Source: Ignavibacteria bacterium (GTDB taxonomy: Bacteria; Bacteroidota; Ignavibacteria; UBA10030; SZUA-254). From it: a stretch of DNA of 46,701 nt. The stretch lies in NCBI GenBank assembly GCA_016178625.1, contig JACOSX010000112.1, positions 1-46,701 on the forward strand, read 5' to 3'. This document shows, piece after piece, positions 1 to 7,730 of this stretch (position 1 is the stretch's first letter; each line of letters starts with the position of its first letter). The position numbers and the translations under genes are program-made. The notes under the pieces are model-generated. The model made no database searches, was not told where the DNA came from, and worked only from the letters and a program-made list of their open reading frames with translations.

Positions 1-34
1 GTTCCGCTTGTTCGCTTCGCGAACGGCGCGGAAC
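1..34. repeat. Nested inverted repeat at window edge
   Basis: GTTCCGC at 1-7 is matched by GCGGAAC at 28-34, and inside it TTCGC at 11-15 is matched by GCGAA at 19-23. The result is a nested hairpin. It lies downstream of the minus-strand gene at 234-1142 but has no T-run, so I cannot call it a terminator. It may be part of a larger element cut by the window edge. Confidence 0.45.
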
Positions 35-36
35 AT

Positions 37-112
37 CGGGAAGCACGTCAATGCGTGCAGGTCGAGCGTTCGCAACAGAAGCTCACGTTCGCCCGCACTG
101 CCGTACTTCCCG
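37..112 (-). ncRNA. Candidate structured RNA or long imperfect hairpin
   Basis: Three arms fold together. Positions 37-47 pair with 102-112, 49-55 pair with 94-100, and 64-67 pair with 81-84. Read on the plus strand, the arms carry C/A mismatches (44/105, 51/98, 63/85). Read as a minus-strand transcript, each becomes a G-U wobble. That favours an RNA transcribed leftward, in the same direction as the gene at 234-1142. I do not recognise the family. It overlaps a short open frame (48-221), so only one of the two readings is likely to be right. Confidence 0.3.
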
Positions 113-221
113 CGCAACGAAGGATGACCACATATGGCTTTGCGCTAACCTGCCTGTCGGACACCATCGGAGCATTTGCAAATAGCATTACCAGAAGCAC
201 CATGCAGAAGATTTTCTTCAT
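48..221 (-). CDS. Possible small secreted protein (57 aa), doubtful
   Basis: A 57-codon frame opens 12 nt after the stop of the nucleotidyltransferase gene. Its first 20 or so residues (start MKKIFCMVLLVML) resemble a signal peptide: two lysines followed by a hydrophobic run. The rest contains several cysteines (CC, C) and no recognisable domain. There is no clear Shine-Dalgarno sequence, and the 3' part coincides with the hairpin at 37-112. I regard it as a weak candidate. Confidence 0.2.
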   Translation of the reverse strand: MKKIFCMVLLVMLFANAPMVSDRQVSAKPYVVILRCAGSTAVRANVSFCCERSTCTH

Positions 222-233
222 TGTATAGCGGAG

Positions 234-1142
234 TCACGCCAGATTATGTTCGTTCAGTTTCTTTTGATACATCGAGAGAACTTTATCAGAGAAATTACCG
301 ACATAAGCGCGTGATTCGTGTTCACTACATCTGAATATTCTCTCACGTGTTACATCGTCGTATTGGGGATATCTTTTTTTCCATATACGTTGCATCGTCT
401 GCATGAGATAACGATCCAATTGGTGCACCCAGTTCCCTCTGAAGGCAAGTTCAAGCAGCTTTTGCAAGTATGAGCGCCTGCTAGTTCCTTCATGAGTCTT
501 TAGGGCAAAACCCTTATAGTTAGGAAAGTACTTTCTGATCCAACTATTCGCGTTCATAAACCTCAGAAAGAGTTCATGGTTATACAGGGGTTTTAAGTGA
601 GCAATCTCGGTCGCAGTATAGTAATTTCTATCATCGACAGTTAGTGTTTTAGCGTCGATGTAGTAATTCAAACAAAAATATTTTTTGCTGTTCAGTAGGA
701 AAATCTTCTTGAAAAGAGTCAGGAGTGTTCTACAGATCCAGAGTCGGTTCTGTTCGGTGACAATGACGTAATCGATGTCACTCTTGGGATTCGCCACACC
801 TTTTGAGAGATCGCCTGAGATAAAAATCCCCCTGACGAATGGACACCGTTTAATGATGTGTGCCATACAACGAGCAATCATGAACCGATGCCGTGCAAGT
901 TTCTCGCGCCGCAGGCGGAGTGATGTCAACTCATTAGATTGATGTGGCAGATAGTAAAAACCGTTGCTTGAAGAGAGCGTTCCCCTCTTCGATAATGTGA
1001 CCAACGCGTCCTCAAACGATGACCTCTTCAAGGAATTGCGAGGGAAAAGATAAAATAATTCCTTCGCAGTGAGAGGATGATCGAATATCTCATAATACAA
1101 CAGTATCCGGACGATATGCTGTTTAAGCTCGACGTCTGTCAT
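234..1142 (-). CDS. Nucleotidyltransferase-fold protein with N-terminal winged helix
   Basis: The protein has 302 residues. The first 70 or so look like a winged-helix segment (HPLTAKELFYLF, then a basic helix). Around residues 108-130 the motif SGDLSKG followed by SDIDYVIV matches the G-S/D...D-x-D signature of the DNA polymerase beta/MNT nucleotidyltransferase superfamily, whose two aspartates bind metal. The C-terminal half is helical and rich in Tyr and Arg and gives no second domain I can name. Members of the superfamily transfer nucleotides to RNA, small molecules or proteins. The substrate here is unknown, and no HEPN partner gene is adjacent. The gene diverges from the PASTA gene, with promoter-like boxes at 1157-1184. 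Confidence 0.65.
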   Translation of the reverse strand: MTDVELKQHIVRILLYYEIFDHPLTAKELFYLFPRNSLKRSSFEDALVTLSKRGTLSSSNGFYYLPHQSNELTSLRLRREKLARHRFMIARCMAHIIKRCPFVRGIFISGDLSKGVANPKSDIDYVIVTEQNRLWICRTLLTLFKKIFLLNSKKYFCLNYYIDAKTLTVDDRNYYTATEIAHLKPLYNHELFLRFMNANSWIRKYFPNYKGFALKTHEGTSRRSYLQKLLELAFRGNWVHQLDRYLMQTMQRIWKKRYPQYDDVTRERIFRCSEHESRAYVGNFSDKVLSMYQKKLNEHNLA

Positions 1143-1156
1143 AGGGAGAATGAAAT

Positions 1157-1184
1157 AATTTACTCATTTTTTGGTAGATTGCAA
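1157..1184 (-). promoter_or_regulatory. Predicted promoter for the nucleotidyltransferase gene
   Basis: Minus-strand TTGCAA (1184-1179), a 16-bp spacer and TAAATT (1162-1157) precede the start at 1142. The untranslated leader would be only about 7 nt. The site is back to back with the promoter at 1207-1235. Confidence 0.45.
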
Positions 1185-1206
1185 ATGCTTCTGTAGGGAA
1201 CGGGAG

Positions 1207-1235
1207 TTGAAGTTCAGGAAAGTAATACCTATATT
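1207..1235 (+). promoter_or_regulatory. Predicted promoter for the PASTA-rpe operon
   Basis: TTGAAG (1207-1212), a 17-bp spacer and TATATT (1230-1235) lie 29 bp upstream of the ATG at 1265. This fits the pattern that recurs throughout the window. Confidence 0.65.
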
Positions 1236-1264
1236 TTCTCCACAAAAAGCGACTTGGATGAATA

Positions 1265-2041
1265 ATGCCGCCGGACTATAAAAAGATTCTCACCTCCAAC
1301 CGATCGAGAAAAATTTTCCTTTATCTCGGCGTTATTCTGCTTCTTTTTTTCCTGTGTAACGATCTTGTTATACCATGGTATGTCAATCATGGAGGAGTCC
1401 TTACAGTGCCCTCTGTTGTTGGAGTCAACTTCGATCTTGCCAAGCGTATCCTTGATTCCCTGGGTCTGGAAGGCAGACAAGCCGACGTACGCTTAGACCG
1501 GGAACATCCGGCGGGTGAAGTAATCATCCAAAACCCTATGGCGGGAGATAAAGTAAAGAAGGGTCGTCGGATATATTTAACCGTGAGTGGGGGCGAGCTC
1601 TTGGTCACCGTCCCGAATGTAAAAGGGAGGACACTCCGAGATGCAAGATTCGGATTAGAGCGAGAAGGGCTAAAGCTTGGTGCAGTGGAGTATCAGTCAT
1701 CAGAAGAGTTTCCCACAAACACCATCATCGAGCAAAAAATTGCCCCCGGTACGAAAGTAAAGAAGGATGTCTATGTCTCAGTAATTGTCAGCCAGGGATC
1801 GGTCTCACAGAGCATTATCGTGCCTGATGTTACGGGAAAGACTCTGACACAAGCCGGAATTATTCTTTCTGGCTCGGGGTTAAGAAGTGGCAACGTTACG
1901 TATATTCCATCTGCAGATCTTCTCCCCAATACGGTGGTTGACCAGTATCCTCGAGGAGGTGAAAGGGTGATCAATGGTCAAGCTGTAGACCTTTTTGTCG
2001 TTCAAGGTGCTGAAAAGAAAAAAGAAATACTCGAAAACTAA
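1265..2041 (+). CDS. Membrane-anchored PASTA-domain protein
   Basis: The protein has 258 residues. A short basic N-terminus is followed by one membrane segment (about 16-38, IFLYLGVILLLFFLCNDLVI). Three PASTA repeats follow (about 45-110, 113-178 and 184-248), each with the hallmark VP-x-V-x-G start and the NP/AP/YP...G...V pattern. PASTA domains occur in penicillin-binding proteins and Ser/Thr kinases, where they bind peptidoglycan fragments or act as spacers. No kinase or transpeptidase domain is present, so this is a stand-alone PASTA protein that would face the periplasm. It probably shares a transcript with rpe, 20 bp downstream, and has its own promoter at 1207-1235. Its precise role is unknown. 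Confidence 0.85.
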   Translation: MPPDYKKILTSNRSRKIFLYLGVILLLFFLCNDLVIPWYVNHGGVLTVPSVVGVNFDLAKRILDSLGLEGRQADVRLDREHPAGEVIIQNPMAGDKVKKGRRIYLTVSGGELLVTVPNVKGRTLRDARFGLEREGLKLGAVEYQSSEEFPTNTIIEQKIAPGTKVKKDVYVSVIVSQGSVSQSIIVPDVTGKTLTQAGIILSGSGLRSGNVTYIPSADLLPNTVVDQYPRGGERVINGQAVDLFVVQGAEKKKEILEN

Positions 2042-2061
2042 TCATCCGACTCTCCACAATT

Positions 2062-2730
2062 ATGATTAAGATTGCTCCTTCCGTACTCTCCGCGGATTTC
2101 TCAAACCTCGAGCGCCAAATTCGTCTTGTTGAGAAGGGAGGTGCAGACTGGCTACACCTCGATGTTATGGATGGCCACTTTGTTCCTAATCTCACCTTTG
2201 GTCCGCTCATCGTGAAAGCAATTCGATCTATTACGAACCTTCCGCTTGATGTTCATCTGATGATAGAACATCCCGATCAGTATCTTGAGGATTTCAAGAA
2301 GGCGGGCAGTGATCGGTTGACGGTTCACGTTGAAACTTGTTCTCACCTTCATCGCACTGTTCAACGAATCAAGGAGCTTGGAATGAAAGCCGGGGTGACG
2401 CTAAACCCTGCGACGCCTGCGCTTACGGTTAAGGAGATTATTCCCTATGTTGATTTAGTTCTCGTGATGACCGTGAATCCCGGATTCGGTGGTCAGAAAT
2501 TTATTTTTTCTATGTTGAAGAAAATCGAAGCAATTTCAGCACTCATTGCCAACGCTGACTCTCATGTCGAATTGGAAGTAGATGGTGGGGTGGACGAGAG
2601 CAATGCGTTCAAGCTCGTGCAAGCCGGAGCGACAGTTATCGTTGCGGGCAATTCGATCTTCTCAAAAAAGAATATTCCTCAAGCCATCCGAAATCTAAGG
2701 AAAGCTGCGCAACACATACCCAGTCTCTAA
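2062..2730 (+). CDS. rpe: Ribulose-phosphate 3-epimerase
   Basis: This 222-residue TIM-barrel enzyme interconverts ribulose 5-phosphate and xylulose 5-phosphate in the pentose phosphate pathway. Family motifs are clear: APSVLSADF at the N-terminus, the metal and catalytic segment HLDVMDGHFVPNLTFG, DVHLMIEHP, MTVNPGFGGQKF, and EVDGGV with a catalytic Asp. GNSIF near the C-terminus belongs to the phosphate-binding part. The length is normal for the family. It lies 20 bp after the PASTA gene and is probably co-transcribed with it. There is no convincing terminator after the stop. Confidence 0.97.
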   Translation: MIKIAPSVLSADFSNLERQIRLVEKGGADWLHLDVMDGHFVPNLTFGPLIVKAIRSITNLPLDVHLMIEHPDQYLEDFKKAGSDRLTVHVETCSHLHRTVQRIKELGMKAGVTLNPATPALTVKEIIPYVDLVLVMTVNPGFGGQKFIFSMLKKIEAISALIANADSHVELEVDGGVDESNAFKLVQAGATVIVAGNSIFSKKNIPQAIRNLRKAAQHIPSL

Positions 2731-2764
2731 CAGAAAAGGGGAGGAACCTCACTCAAAAAAGATC

Positions 2765-2793
2765 TTGACATTGTCCTCCCTATGTCTTATATT
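2765..2793 (+). promoter_or_regulatory. Predicted promoter of the Lrp-like regulator and glnA
   Basis: A consensus TTGACA (2765-2770), a 17-bp spacer and TATATT (2788-2793) form the best-scoring promoter in the window. The expected start point near 2800 falls inside the dyad at 2797-2818. Confidence 0.75.
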
Positions 2794-2796
2794 AGT

Positions 2797-2838
2797 AGGT
2801 ATTCAATGGATAATACCTTATATATTTAGTATATACCT
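2797..2838. promoter_or_regulatory. Candidate Lrp/AsnC operator
   Basis: AGGTATT (2797-2803) and AATACCT (2812-2818) form a perfect 7-bp dyad around an 8-bp centre. A further half-site, TATACCT, lies at 2832-2838, 20 bp after the second arm and therefore on the same DNA face. The dyad overlaps the predicted transcription start. Autorepression by the product of the next gene is a reasonable inference, not something shown here. Confidence 0.5.
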
Positions 2839-2871
2839 CATTAATAGCTTCCTAATTTAGGAACAACAACC

Positions 2872-3330
2872 TTGCTTGACGATATAGACATTCGATTACT
2901 GGATCTTCTTCAAAAGAATGGGAGGACGAAGAGAAACGATCTGGCAGAAGTGGTTGGGCTCTCACTCCCATCAGTAAGTGATCGCTTGCGTAAGCTTGAG
3001 GAGGGTGGACTCATCACCGGATACTTTGCCACAATTGATCCAAAGAAACTTGGGAAAGACATAACAGCATTCATTTTCGTTTCTGTTGACTCACCAAAAC
3101 ACTTTCATAGTTTTGTCGAGCATGCAAGTGCAACTGACGAGATTCTCGAATGCCATGCCATTACGGGAGAAGGTTCGCACTTACTCAAGGTTCGCACTGA
3201 TAATACATTCACCCTTGAAAAACTTCTGGCGAAGGTTCAATCGTGGCAAGGTGTTCAAGGAACACGGACAAGTGTTGTGTTGTCAACGACCAAAGAGACA
3301 ATGCGAATAAAGATTACTAATCACAAATAA
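2872..3330 (+). CDS. Lrp/AsnC family transcriptional regulator
   Basis: The protein has 152 residues. The N-terminal helix-turn-helix (about 3-60: DIDIRLLDLLQKNGR, LAEVVGLSLPSVSDRLRKLEEGGLI) and the C-terminal RAM ligand-binding domain (about 65-145) are typical of the family, whose members sense amino acids and form dimers to octamers. The start is TTG at 2872, with TAGGAA upstream. No ATG fits the family's N-terminus. Its position 25 bp before glnA suggests that it controls nitrogen or glutamine metabolism. A dyad over its own promoter (2797-2818) suggests autoregulation. The effector cannot be read from the sequence. Confidence 0.9.
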   Translation: MLDDIDIRLLDLLQKNGRTKRNDLAEVVGLSLPSVSDRLRKLEEGGLITGYFATIDPKKLGKDITAFIFVSVDSPKHFHSFVEHASATDEILECHAITGEGSHLLKVRTDNTFTLEKLLAKVQSWQGVQGTRTSVVLSTTKETMRIKITNHK

Positions 3331-3355
3331 TTTATCATAATTAAGGAACAAGCAC

Positions 3356-4810
3356 ATGCCAGCGAAAACAGGAGCTCCAAACTCAAAGAGTGTGGAGAAA
3401 CTTTTCAAAGTAATAAAAGATAACAACATCAAAATTGTTGATCTACGATTCTGTGATATGTTGGGTCAGTGGCAACATTTCTCGTTAACACGGACTGAAT
3501 TCACCCCAGATGCATTCGTTGATGGTTTGGGATTTGATGGGTCGAGCATTCGAGGCTTTCAACGCATCCATGAGAGTGATATGTTGCTTCTTCCTGACCC
3601 TGAAGCGTTCTTCATCGAACCGTTTACTTCTATCCCGACAATTAGTATTATCTGCGATATTGAAGACCCTTTGACGAGGAAACCCTATTCGAGAGATTCC
3701 CGATTCATTGCTCTTAAAGCGGAGGAATATCTCAGATCCTTAGGGATTGCGGATGAATGTTATGTTGGTCCCGAGGCTGAGTTTTTTATTCTCGACAGCG
3801 TACGCTTCGATCAGTCACACCACTATGGTTTTTATTACTTAGACTCTGATGAGGGTTTCTGGAACAGTGGCAAGGATGGCAACGGCAATGGTTCCGCAAA
3901 CCTGGGACACAAACCTCGTTTCAAAGAAGGGTATTTTCCGACTTCACCAATCGATAGTCTCCAGGATATTCGCTCCGAGATGGCTTTGACGATGGAGCAA
4001 ATCGGCGTTCGAGTCGAAGTGCATCACCATGAAGTGGCAACCGCAGGTCAGACCGAAATCGATATGCGACGCGATTCTCTTCTGAAGATGGCTGACAATG
4101 TGATGAAGTATAAGTATGTTGTCAAGAATGTTGCTAAGAATCGCGGCAAGACAGTAACGTTCATGCCTAAGCCAATCTTTAACGACAACGGGTCGGGTAT
4201 GCACGTTCACATGAGCCTTTGGAAGGGTGGAAAACCTCTCTTCTACGGAAGCAAGTACGCGCATCTCAGCGATATGGCATTACATTTTATCGGGGGAATT
4301 CTTCGGCATGCGCCTGCGCTGTGCGCGATAACAAATCCGACCACGAACTCGTATAAGCGCATGGTGCCCGGTTTTGAAGCCCCCGTGAACCTTGCCTATT
4401 CTCAGAGAAACCGCAGCGCTGCAGTACGAATTCCGATGTACTCGACCAATCCCAAATCCAAACGCATTGAATTCCGCTGTCCAGACCCCTCATGTAATCC
4501 TTACTTGGCATTCTCAGCTCTTCTCATGGCGGGAATTGACGGCATCAAGAATAAGATTGATCCGGGGAAGCCCCTTGATGTGGATATCTATGATCTCTCA
4601 CCGAAAGAACTCAAAAAGGTGCCCACTGCCCCCGGTTCGCTTGATGAAGCACTCGCACATCTTGAGCGCGATCATGCGTTCCTCCTGAAGGGTGATGTGT
4701 TCACAGAGGATGTCATCGAAACGTGGATTGAATATAAGAAGGAAAAAGAGGTTAAACCCATGCAGCTCAGACCTCATCCGTATGAATTTTCGCTTTACTA
4801 TGATGTATGA
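3356..4810 (+). CDS. glnA: Type I glutamine synthetase
   Basis: This cytoplasmic enzyme of 484 residues makes glutamine from glutamate, ammonia and ATP. It carries the GSI signatures: the FDGSSI loop, the metal-binding stretch GPEAEFF, the [14 protein letters not shown] region, [14 protein letters not shown] (ammonia/glutamate site) and NRSAAVRIP with the substrate-binding Arg. A tyrosine in IYDLSPKE sits where the adenylylated Tyr of the GSI-beta subgroup lies, so covalent control by an adenylyltransferase is possible, but no such gene is present here. AAGGAA precedes the ATG. The gene follows the Lrp-like regulator by 25 bp and ends at a strong terminator. Confidence 0.97.
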   Translation: MPAKTGAPNSKSVEKLFKVIKDNNIKIVDLRFCDMLGQWQHFSLTRTEFTPDAFVDGLGFDGSSIRGFQRIHESDMLLLPDPEAFFIEPFTSIPTISIICDIEDPLTRKPYSRDSRFIALKAEEYLRSLGIADECYVGPEAEFFILDSVRFDQSHHYGFYYLDSDEGFWNSGKDGNGNGSANLGHKPRFKEGYFPTSPIDSLQDIRSEMALTMEQIGVRVEVHHHEVATAGQTEIDMRRDSLLKMADNVMKYKYVVKNVAKNRGKTVTFMPKPIFNDNGSGMHVHMSLWKGGKPLFYGSKYAHLSDMALHFIGGILRHAPALCAITNPTTNSYKRMVPGFEAPVNLAYSQRNRSAAVRIPMYSTNPKSKRIEFRCPDPSCNPYLAFSALLMAGIDGIKNKIDPGKPLDVDIYDLSPKELKKVPTAPGSLDEALAHLERDHAFLLKGDVFTEDVIETWIEYKKEKEVKPMQLRPHPYEFSLYYDV

Positions 4811-4830
4811 TTGAATCATTTTCACTTTCA

Positions 4831-4868
4831 AAGCTCTGCTCGCCTTAGGTCGGGCAGAGCTTTTTTAT
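4831..4868 (+). terminator. Rho-independent terminator after glnA
   Basis: GCTCTGC (4833-4839) pairs with GCAGAGC (4854-4860) around a 14-nt loop, and six T residues follow directly. Confidence 0.9.
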
Positions 4869-4875
4869 TTTCCAC

Positions 4876-4904
4876 TTGAGATTGGAGAAGAAGTTTGCTA
4901 TTTT
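4876..4904 (+). promoter_or_regulatory. Predicted promoter of the enoyl-CoA hydratase-apt operon
   Basis: TTGAGA (4876-4881), a 17-bp spacer and TATTTT (4899-4904). Only 7 bp separate the -10 box from the ATG at 4912, so the transcript would start at or next to the start codon (leaderless). The upstream in-frame TTG at 4876 is therefore part of the -35 box and not a start codon. Confidence 0.6.
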
Positions 4905-4911
4905 GTGCCCC

Positions 4912-5694
4912 ATGAATTACACCACCCTCACCGAGTCCACCGAGAACCGCATCACGACGATTACATTGAACTGTTCTGATCGACGTAATGCTCTTGATGA
5001 CGTGATGATCAAAGAAATCAGCGATGCCTTCGCTTCGGCTAACCGAAATAGCAGCTCGCGTATTGTTGTCCTCACGGGTGAAGGTAGTTCGTTTTGTGCG
5101 GGAATGGATCTTGCCTATTTGCAGAGGTGCACACAGTTGGGTCAAGCAGAGAATTTGGAAGACGCACGTAACCTTTCTCGCATGCTTCAATTGATCCATG
5201 GACTGAAGAAGCCTGTCATTGCAATGGTGAATGGTCCGGCTCTTGGTGGTGGCTGTGGACTGGCGTCGGCATGTGATTTTGTCTTTGCTGCAAAGGAAAA
5301 AGCAAGACTTGGCGCTCCCGAAGTAAGATTGGGGTTCCTTCCCGCTGTTATTCTTCTTTACCTTATCAAGAGGATGGGTGAGGGAGCTGCGCGGGAATTC
5401 GTCTTACGGGGTGATATTCTCGATGCGACTGCCGCGAAGGTTAAGGGACTCGTATCGGAGGTTGTGGAAGACAACGAGTTATCATCGACAGTCTACGCAT
5501 TTGCGGAGACGCTAGCTCGAACGACAAGCTCCTCATCAATTACGCTGACTAAAGACCTGTTTGTGAGGTTCCATGAGATGAGCGAGAAAGATGCGCTTGA
5601 GTACGCGGCGAATTTGAATTCGCTCACACGAAAAACTGAAGACTTCAAAAAGGGTATTGATTCATTTCTTAAGAAGGAAACGTTGGAATGGTAA
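4912..5694 (+). CDS. Enoyl-CoA hydratase/isomerase family protein (methylglutaconyl-CoA hydratase-like)
   Basis: The protein has 260 residues and the crotonase fold. Both oxyanion-hole segments are visible: GEGSSFCAGMDL and GPALGGGCGLASACD. The first catalytic Glu of classical enoyl-CoA hydratase (GGGCE) is Gly here. The second is kept in GAPEVRLGFLPAVI. That pattern, followed by a long hydrophobic PAVI stretch, resembles LiuC/methylglutaconyl-CoA hydratases of leucine breakdown more than FadB-type enzymes. The substrate assignment is inference from motifs. The ATG at 4912 is preferred because the family's N-terminus begins there and the promoter overlaps any upstream start. The last codons overlap apt by 7 nt (ATGGTAA), which indicates translational coupling. 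Confidence 0.85.
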   Translation: MNYTTLTESTENRITTITLNCSDRRNALDDVMIKEISDAFASANRNSSSRIVVLTGEGSSFCAGMDLAYLQRCTQLGQAENLEDARNLSRMLQLIHGLKKPVIAMVNGPALGGGCGLASACDFVFAAKEKARLGAPEVRLGFLPAVILLYLIKRMGEGAAREFVLRGDILDATAAKVKGLVSEVVEDNELSSTVYAFAETLARTTSSSSITLTKDLFVRFHEMSEKDALEYAANLNSLTRKTEDFKKGIDSFLKKETLEW

Positions 5695-6227
5695 CTGAAA
5701 CTCCACACGCTCTACAGCGGCATATTCGAAATGTTCCGGACTTCCCAAAGAAGGGGATTGTCTTCAGAGATATTACAACGTTGCTGCAAGACAAAACGGC
5801 TTTCCATCAAGCGATCAATATATTCTATGATCGCTATAGGACCGAATCAATTGATAAGGTCGTGAGCATTGAATCACGAGGGTTTATCTTCGGCAGCGCG
5901 CTTGCGTGTCGACTGGATGCGGGGTTTGTTCCTGTCCGCAAACCGAAGAAACTTCCTTCGTCAACGTTGAGGGAAGAATATCAACTTGAATATGGAACCG
6001 ACGCGCTTGAGATTCACACCGATGCAATCAACAAAGGGGAAAGAGTTCTGATTGTCGATGACTTGATTGCAACTGGAGGCACCGTGATTGCCGCATGCAA
6101 TCTCGTGAGAAAATTAGGCGGAGAGATCATTGGCCTCGCCTTCCTCATCGAGCTGACATTCTTGAGAGGTCGCGATAAGCTAAAGGGATTTGATGTCTTC
6201 TCGATCATCAAATATGATTCAGAATAA
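5688..6227 (+). CDS. apt: Adenine phosphoribosyltransferase
   Basis: This 179-residue purine-salvage enzyme converts adenine and PRPP to AMP and pyrophosphate. It has the diagnostic start (HIRNVPDFPKKGIVFRDIT), the SRGFIFG segment, the KPKKLPS flexible-loop region and the PRPP-binding motif VLIVDDLIATGGT with its two aspartates. The length is normal. The ATG overlaps the preceding stop by 7 nt, so the two genes are an operon, although their biochemical link is not obvious. A terminator follows. Confidence 0.97.
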   Translation: MVTETPHALQRHIRNVPDFPKKGIVFRDITTLLQDKTAFHQAINIFYDRYRTESIDKVVSIESRGFIFGSALACRLDAGFVPVRKPKKLPSSTLREEYQLEYGTDALEIHTDAINKGERVLIVDDLIATGGTVIAACNLVRKLGGEIIGLAFLIELTFLRGRDKLKGFDVFSIIKYDSE

Positions 6228-6256
6228 TTTCAGAGAAGAGTGAAGCAACACCGTAC

Positions 6257-6284
6257 ACCCGGTCTACTCCGATCGGGTTTTTTA
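6257..6284 (+). terminator. Rho-independent terminator after apt
   Basis: ACCCGGTC (6257-6264) pairs with GATCGGGT (6271-6278), including one G-U pair, around a 6-nt loop. A T-run follows. Confidence 0.85.
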
Positions 6285-6294
6285 TTCTCGTCCA

Positions 6295-6323
6295 TTGCTT
6301 CAAACGATATTTTATCGTAGATT
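6295..6323 (+). promoter_or_regulatory. Predicted promoter of tryptophanase gene
   Basis: TTGCTT (6295-6300), a 17-bp spacer and TAGATT (6318-6323). The -10 box abuts an ATG at 6324. Transcription from here would begin near 6330, which excludes that ATG and points to the one at 6348. Confidence 0.65.
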
Positions 6324-6347
6324 ATGCTCGAACAATCAGTTACACCG

Positions 6348-7727
6348 ATGAAAACGATCATAGAACCATTTAAAATCAAGTCGGTCGAACCGGTCCGATT
6401 TACAACTGGTCGGGAACGTGAACGTATCCTTCGTGAGGCGGGATACAATCCTTTCTTGATTCGTGCAGACGATGTGTTAATTGATTTGTTGACTGATAGT
6501 GGCACGTCGGCGATGAGTGCAAAACAATGGGCGGGCATGATGGAGGGTGACGAATCGTACGCTGGGGCGAAGAGTTTTTTCCGATTCGAAAAAATTGCCA
6601 AAGAGCTGACAGGGTTTAAGTATATTATCCCAACCCATCAGGGAAGGGCGGCGGAGAAAATCCTTTTCACGCTTGTTGGCGGTCCACATAAGTGCATCCC
6701 TAATAACACACATTTTGATACGACGCGGGCAAACATTGAGTTCACAGGCGCTCAAGCCTTCGATTTTCTTAACCCACTCGGGAAAGATCCAGTCGCAATC
6801 GCCGACTTTAAAGGGAATATGGACATCACCGCCCTTGAGCGATTTATTCTTGAAAAGGGAAGAGAGAATGTACCGCTCATCATGTTGACGGTGACAAACA
6901 ATGCAGGTGGAGGTCAACCAGTGTCGATGGAAAATATTCGTCACACAAAAGCTGTCGCTGTGAAATACAAAATCCCTTTTTTCCTCGACGCGTGCCGTTT
7001 TGCAGAGAATGCATTCTTCATCAAGAAACGAGAAAAAGGGTACGAACATAAATCAGTCAAAGAGATTGCCCAGGAGATGTTCTCTTACGTTGATGGTTGC
7101 ACCATGAGCGCAAAAAAGGATGCGCTTGTCAACATGGGTGGATTCCTTGGTATGAATGATGATGAAACGGCAATCCGTGCACGGAATATCCTCGTTGTTA
7201 CCGAGGGCTTTCCGACGTATGGTGGACTAGCAGGGCGCGATCTCGAAGCCATGGCGCAAGGACTTGAAGAAGTTCTGGATGAACACTATCTCACCTATAG
7301 AATCAGATCTGTCGAGTACTTAGGCGAAAAATTGTTGCAAGCAGGGGTCCCCATCCTTCAACCGCCGGGAGGGCACGCCATCTATCTTGATGCAAAGCGG
7401 TTTGCTCCTCATATCCCGTCAGAGCAATTCCCCGGTCAAGCGGTCGTGTGTGAGCTTTACAAAATGGGAGGAATCCGTTCTGTCGAGATCGGTAGTGTCA
7501 TGTTTGGTCGGACGGATAAGATAACAGGGAAATTCATTCCACCTGCATTAGAACTTGTGCGCTTAGCAATCCCACGACGTGTGTACACTCAAAGCCACAT
7601 CGATTACGTGATCGAAGCCGTGATTGAAGTGTATCAAAGGCGCCCTGAGCTGTGCGGATACCGGATTGTTTCGGAGGCACCTCTGCTCCGGCATTTTACC
7701 GCTCGCTTCGAACCATTCAATGCGTGA
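6348..7727 (+). CDS. tnaA: Tryptophanase (tryptophan indole-lyase)
   Basis: The protein has 459 residues from the ATG at 6348 (467 if the ATG at 6324 is used). This PLP enzyme cleaves L-tryptophan to indole, pyruvate and ammonia. The PLP lysine lies in SAKKDA (about 257). Two positions that separate tryptophanase from tyrosine phenol-lyase both read tryptophanase. Ile in RSVEIGS (about 381) stands where the lyase has Arg, and His in LRHFTARF (about 449) where it has Phe. FDTTRAN, GGQPVS and EGFPTYGGLAGRD are also family motifs. There is no TnaC-like leader peptide, the upstream region is short, and no tryptophan permease is adjacent. Catabolite or leader control of the E. coli type is therefore not evident. 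Indole may serve as a signal or this may simply be amino-acid catabolism. Confidence 0.93.
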   Translation: MKTIIEPFKIKSVEPVRFTTGRERERILREAGYNPFLIRADDVLIDLLTDSGTSAMSAKQWAGMMEGDESYAGAKSFFRFEKIAKELTGFKYIIPTHQGRAAEKILFTLVGGPHKCIPNNTHFDTTRANIEFTGAQAFDFLNPLGKDPVAIADFKGNMDITALERFILEKGRENVPLIMLTVTNNAGGGQPVSMENIRHTKAVAVKYKIPFFLDACRFAENAFFIKKREKGYEHKSVKEIAQEMFSYVDGCTMSAKKDALVNMGGFLGMNDDETAIRARNILVVTEGFPTYGGLAGRDLEAMAQGLEEVLDEHYLTYRIRSVEYLGEKLLQAGVPILQPPGGHAIYLDAKRFAPHIPSEQFPGQAVVCELYKMGGIRSVEIGSVMFGRTDKITGKFIPPALELVRLAIPRRVYTQSHIDYVIEAVIEVYQRRPELCGYRIVSEAPLLRHFTARFEPFNA

Positions 7728-7730
7728 TTC

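Noticed and set aside
1-112. Integron attC site
   Set aside because: The long imperfect hairpin invited the comparison, but the conserved RYYYAAC and GTTRRRY core boxes are not at the arms.
4876-4911. TTG at 4876 as start of the enoyl-CoA hydratase family gene
   Set aside because: It would add 12 residues not seen in the family, and TTGAGA at this position reads as a -35 box 17 bp before TATTTT.
6324-6347. ATG at 6324 as start of tnaA
   Set aside because: The ATG directly abuts the predicted -10 box TAGATT, so it would be upstream of the transcript. It remains possible if another promoter is used.
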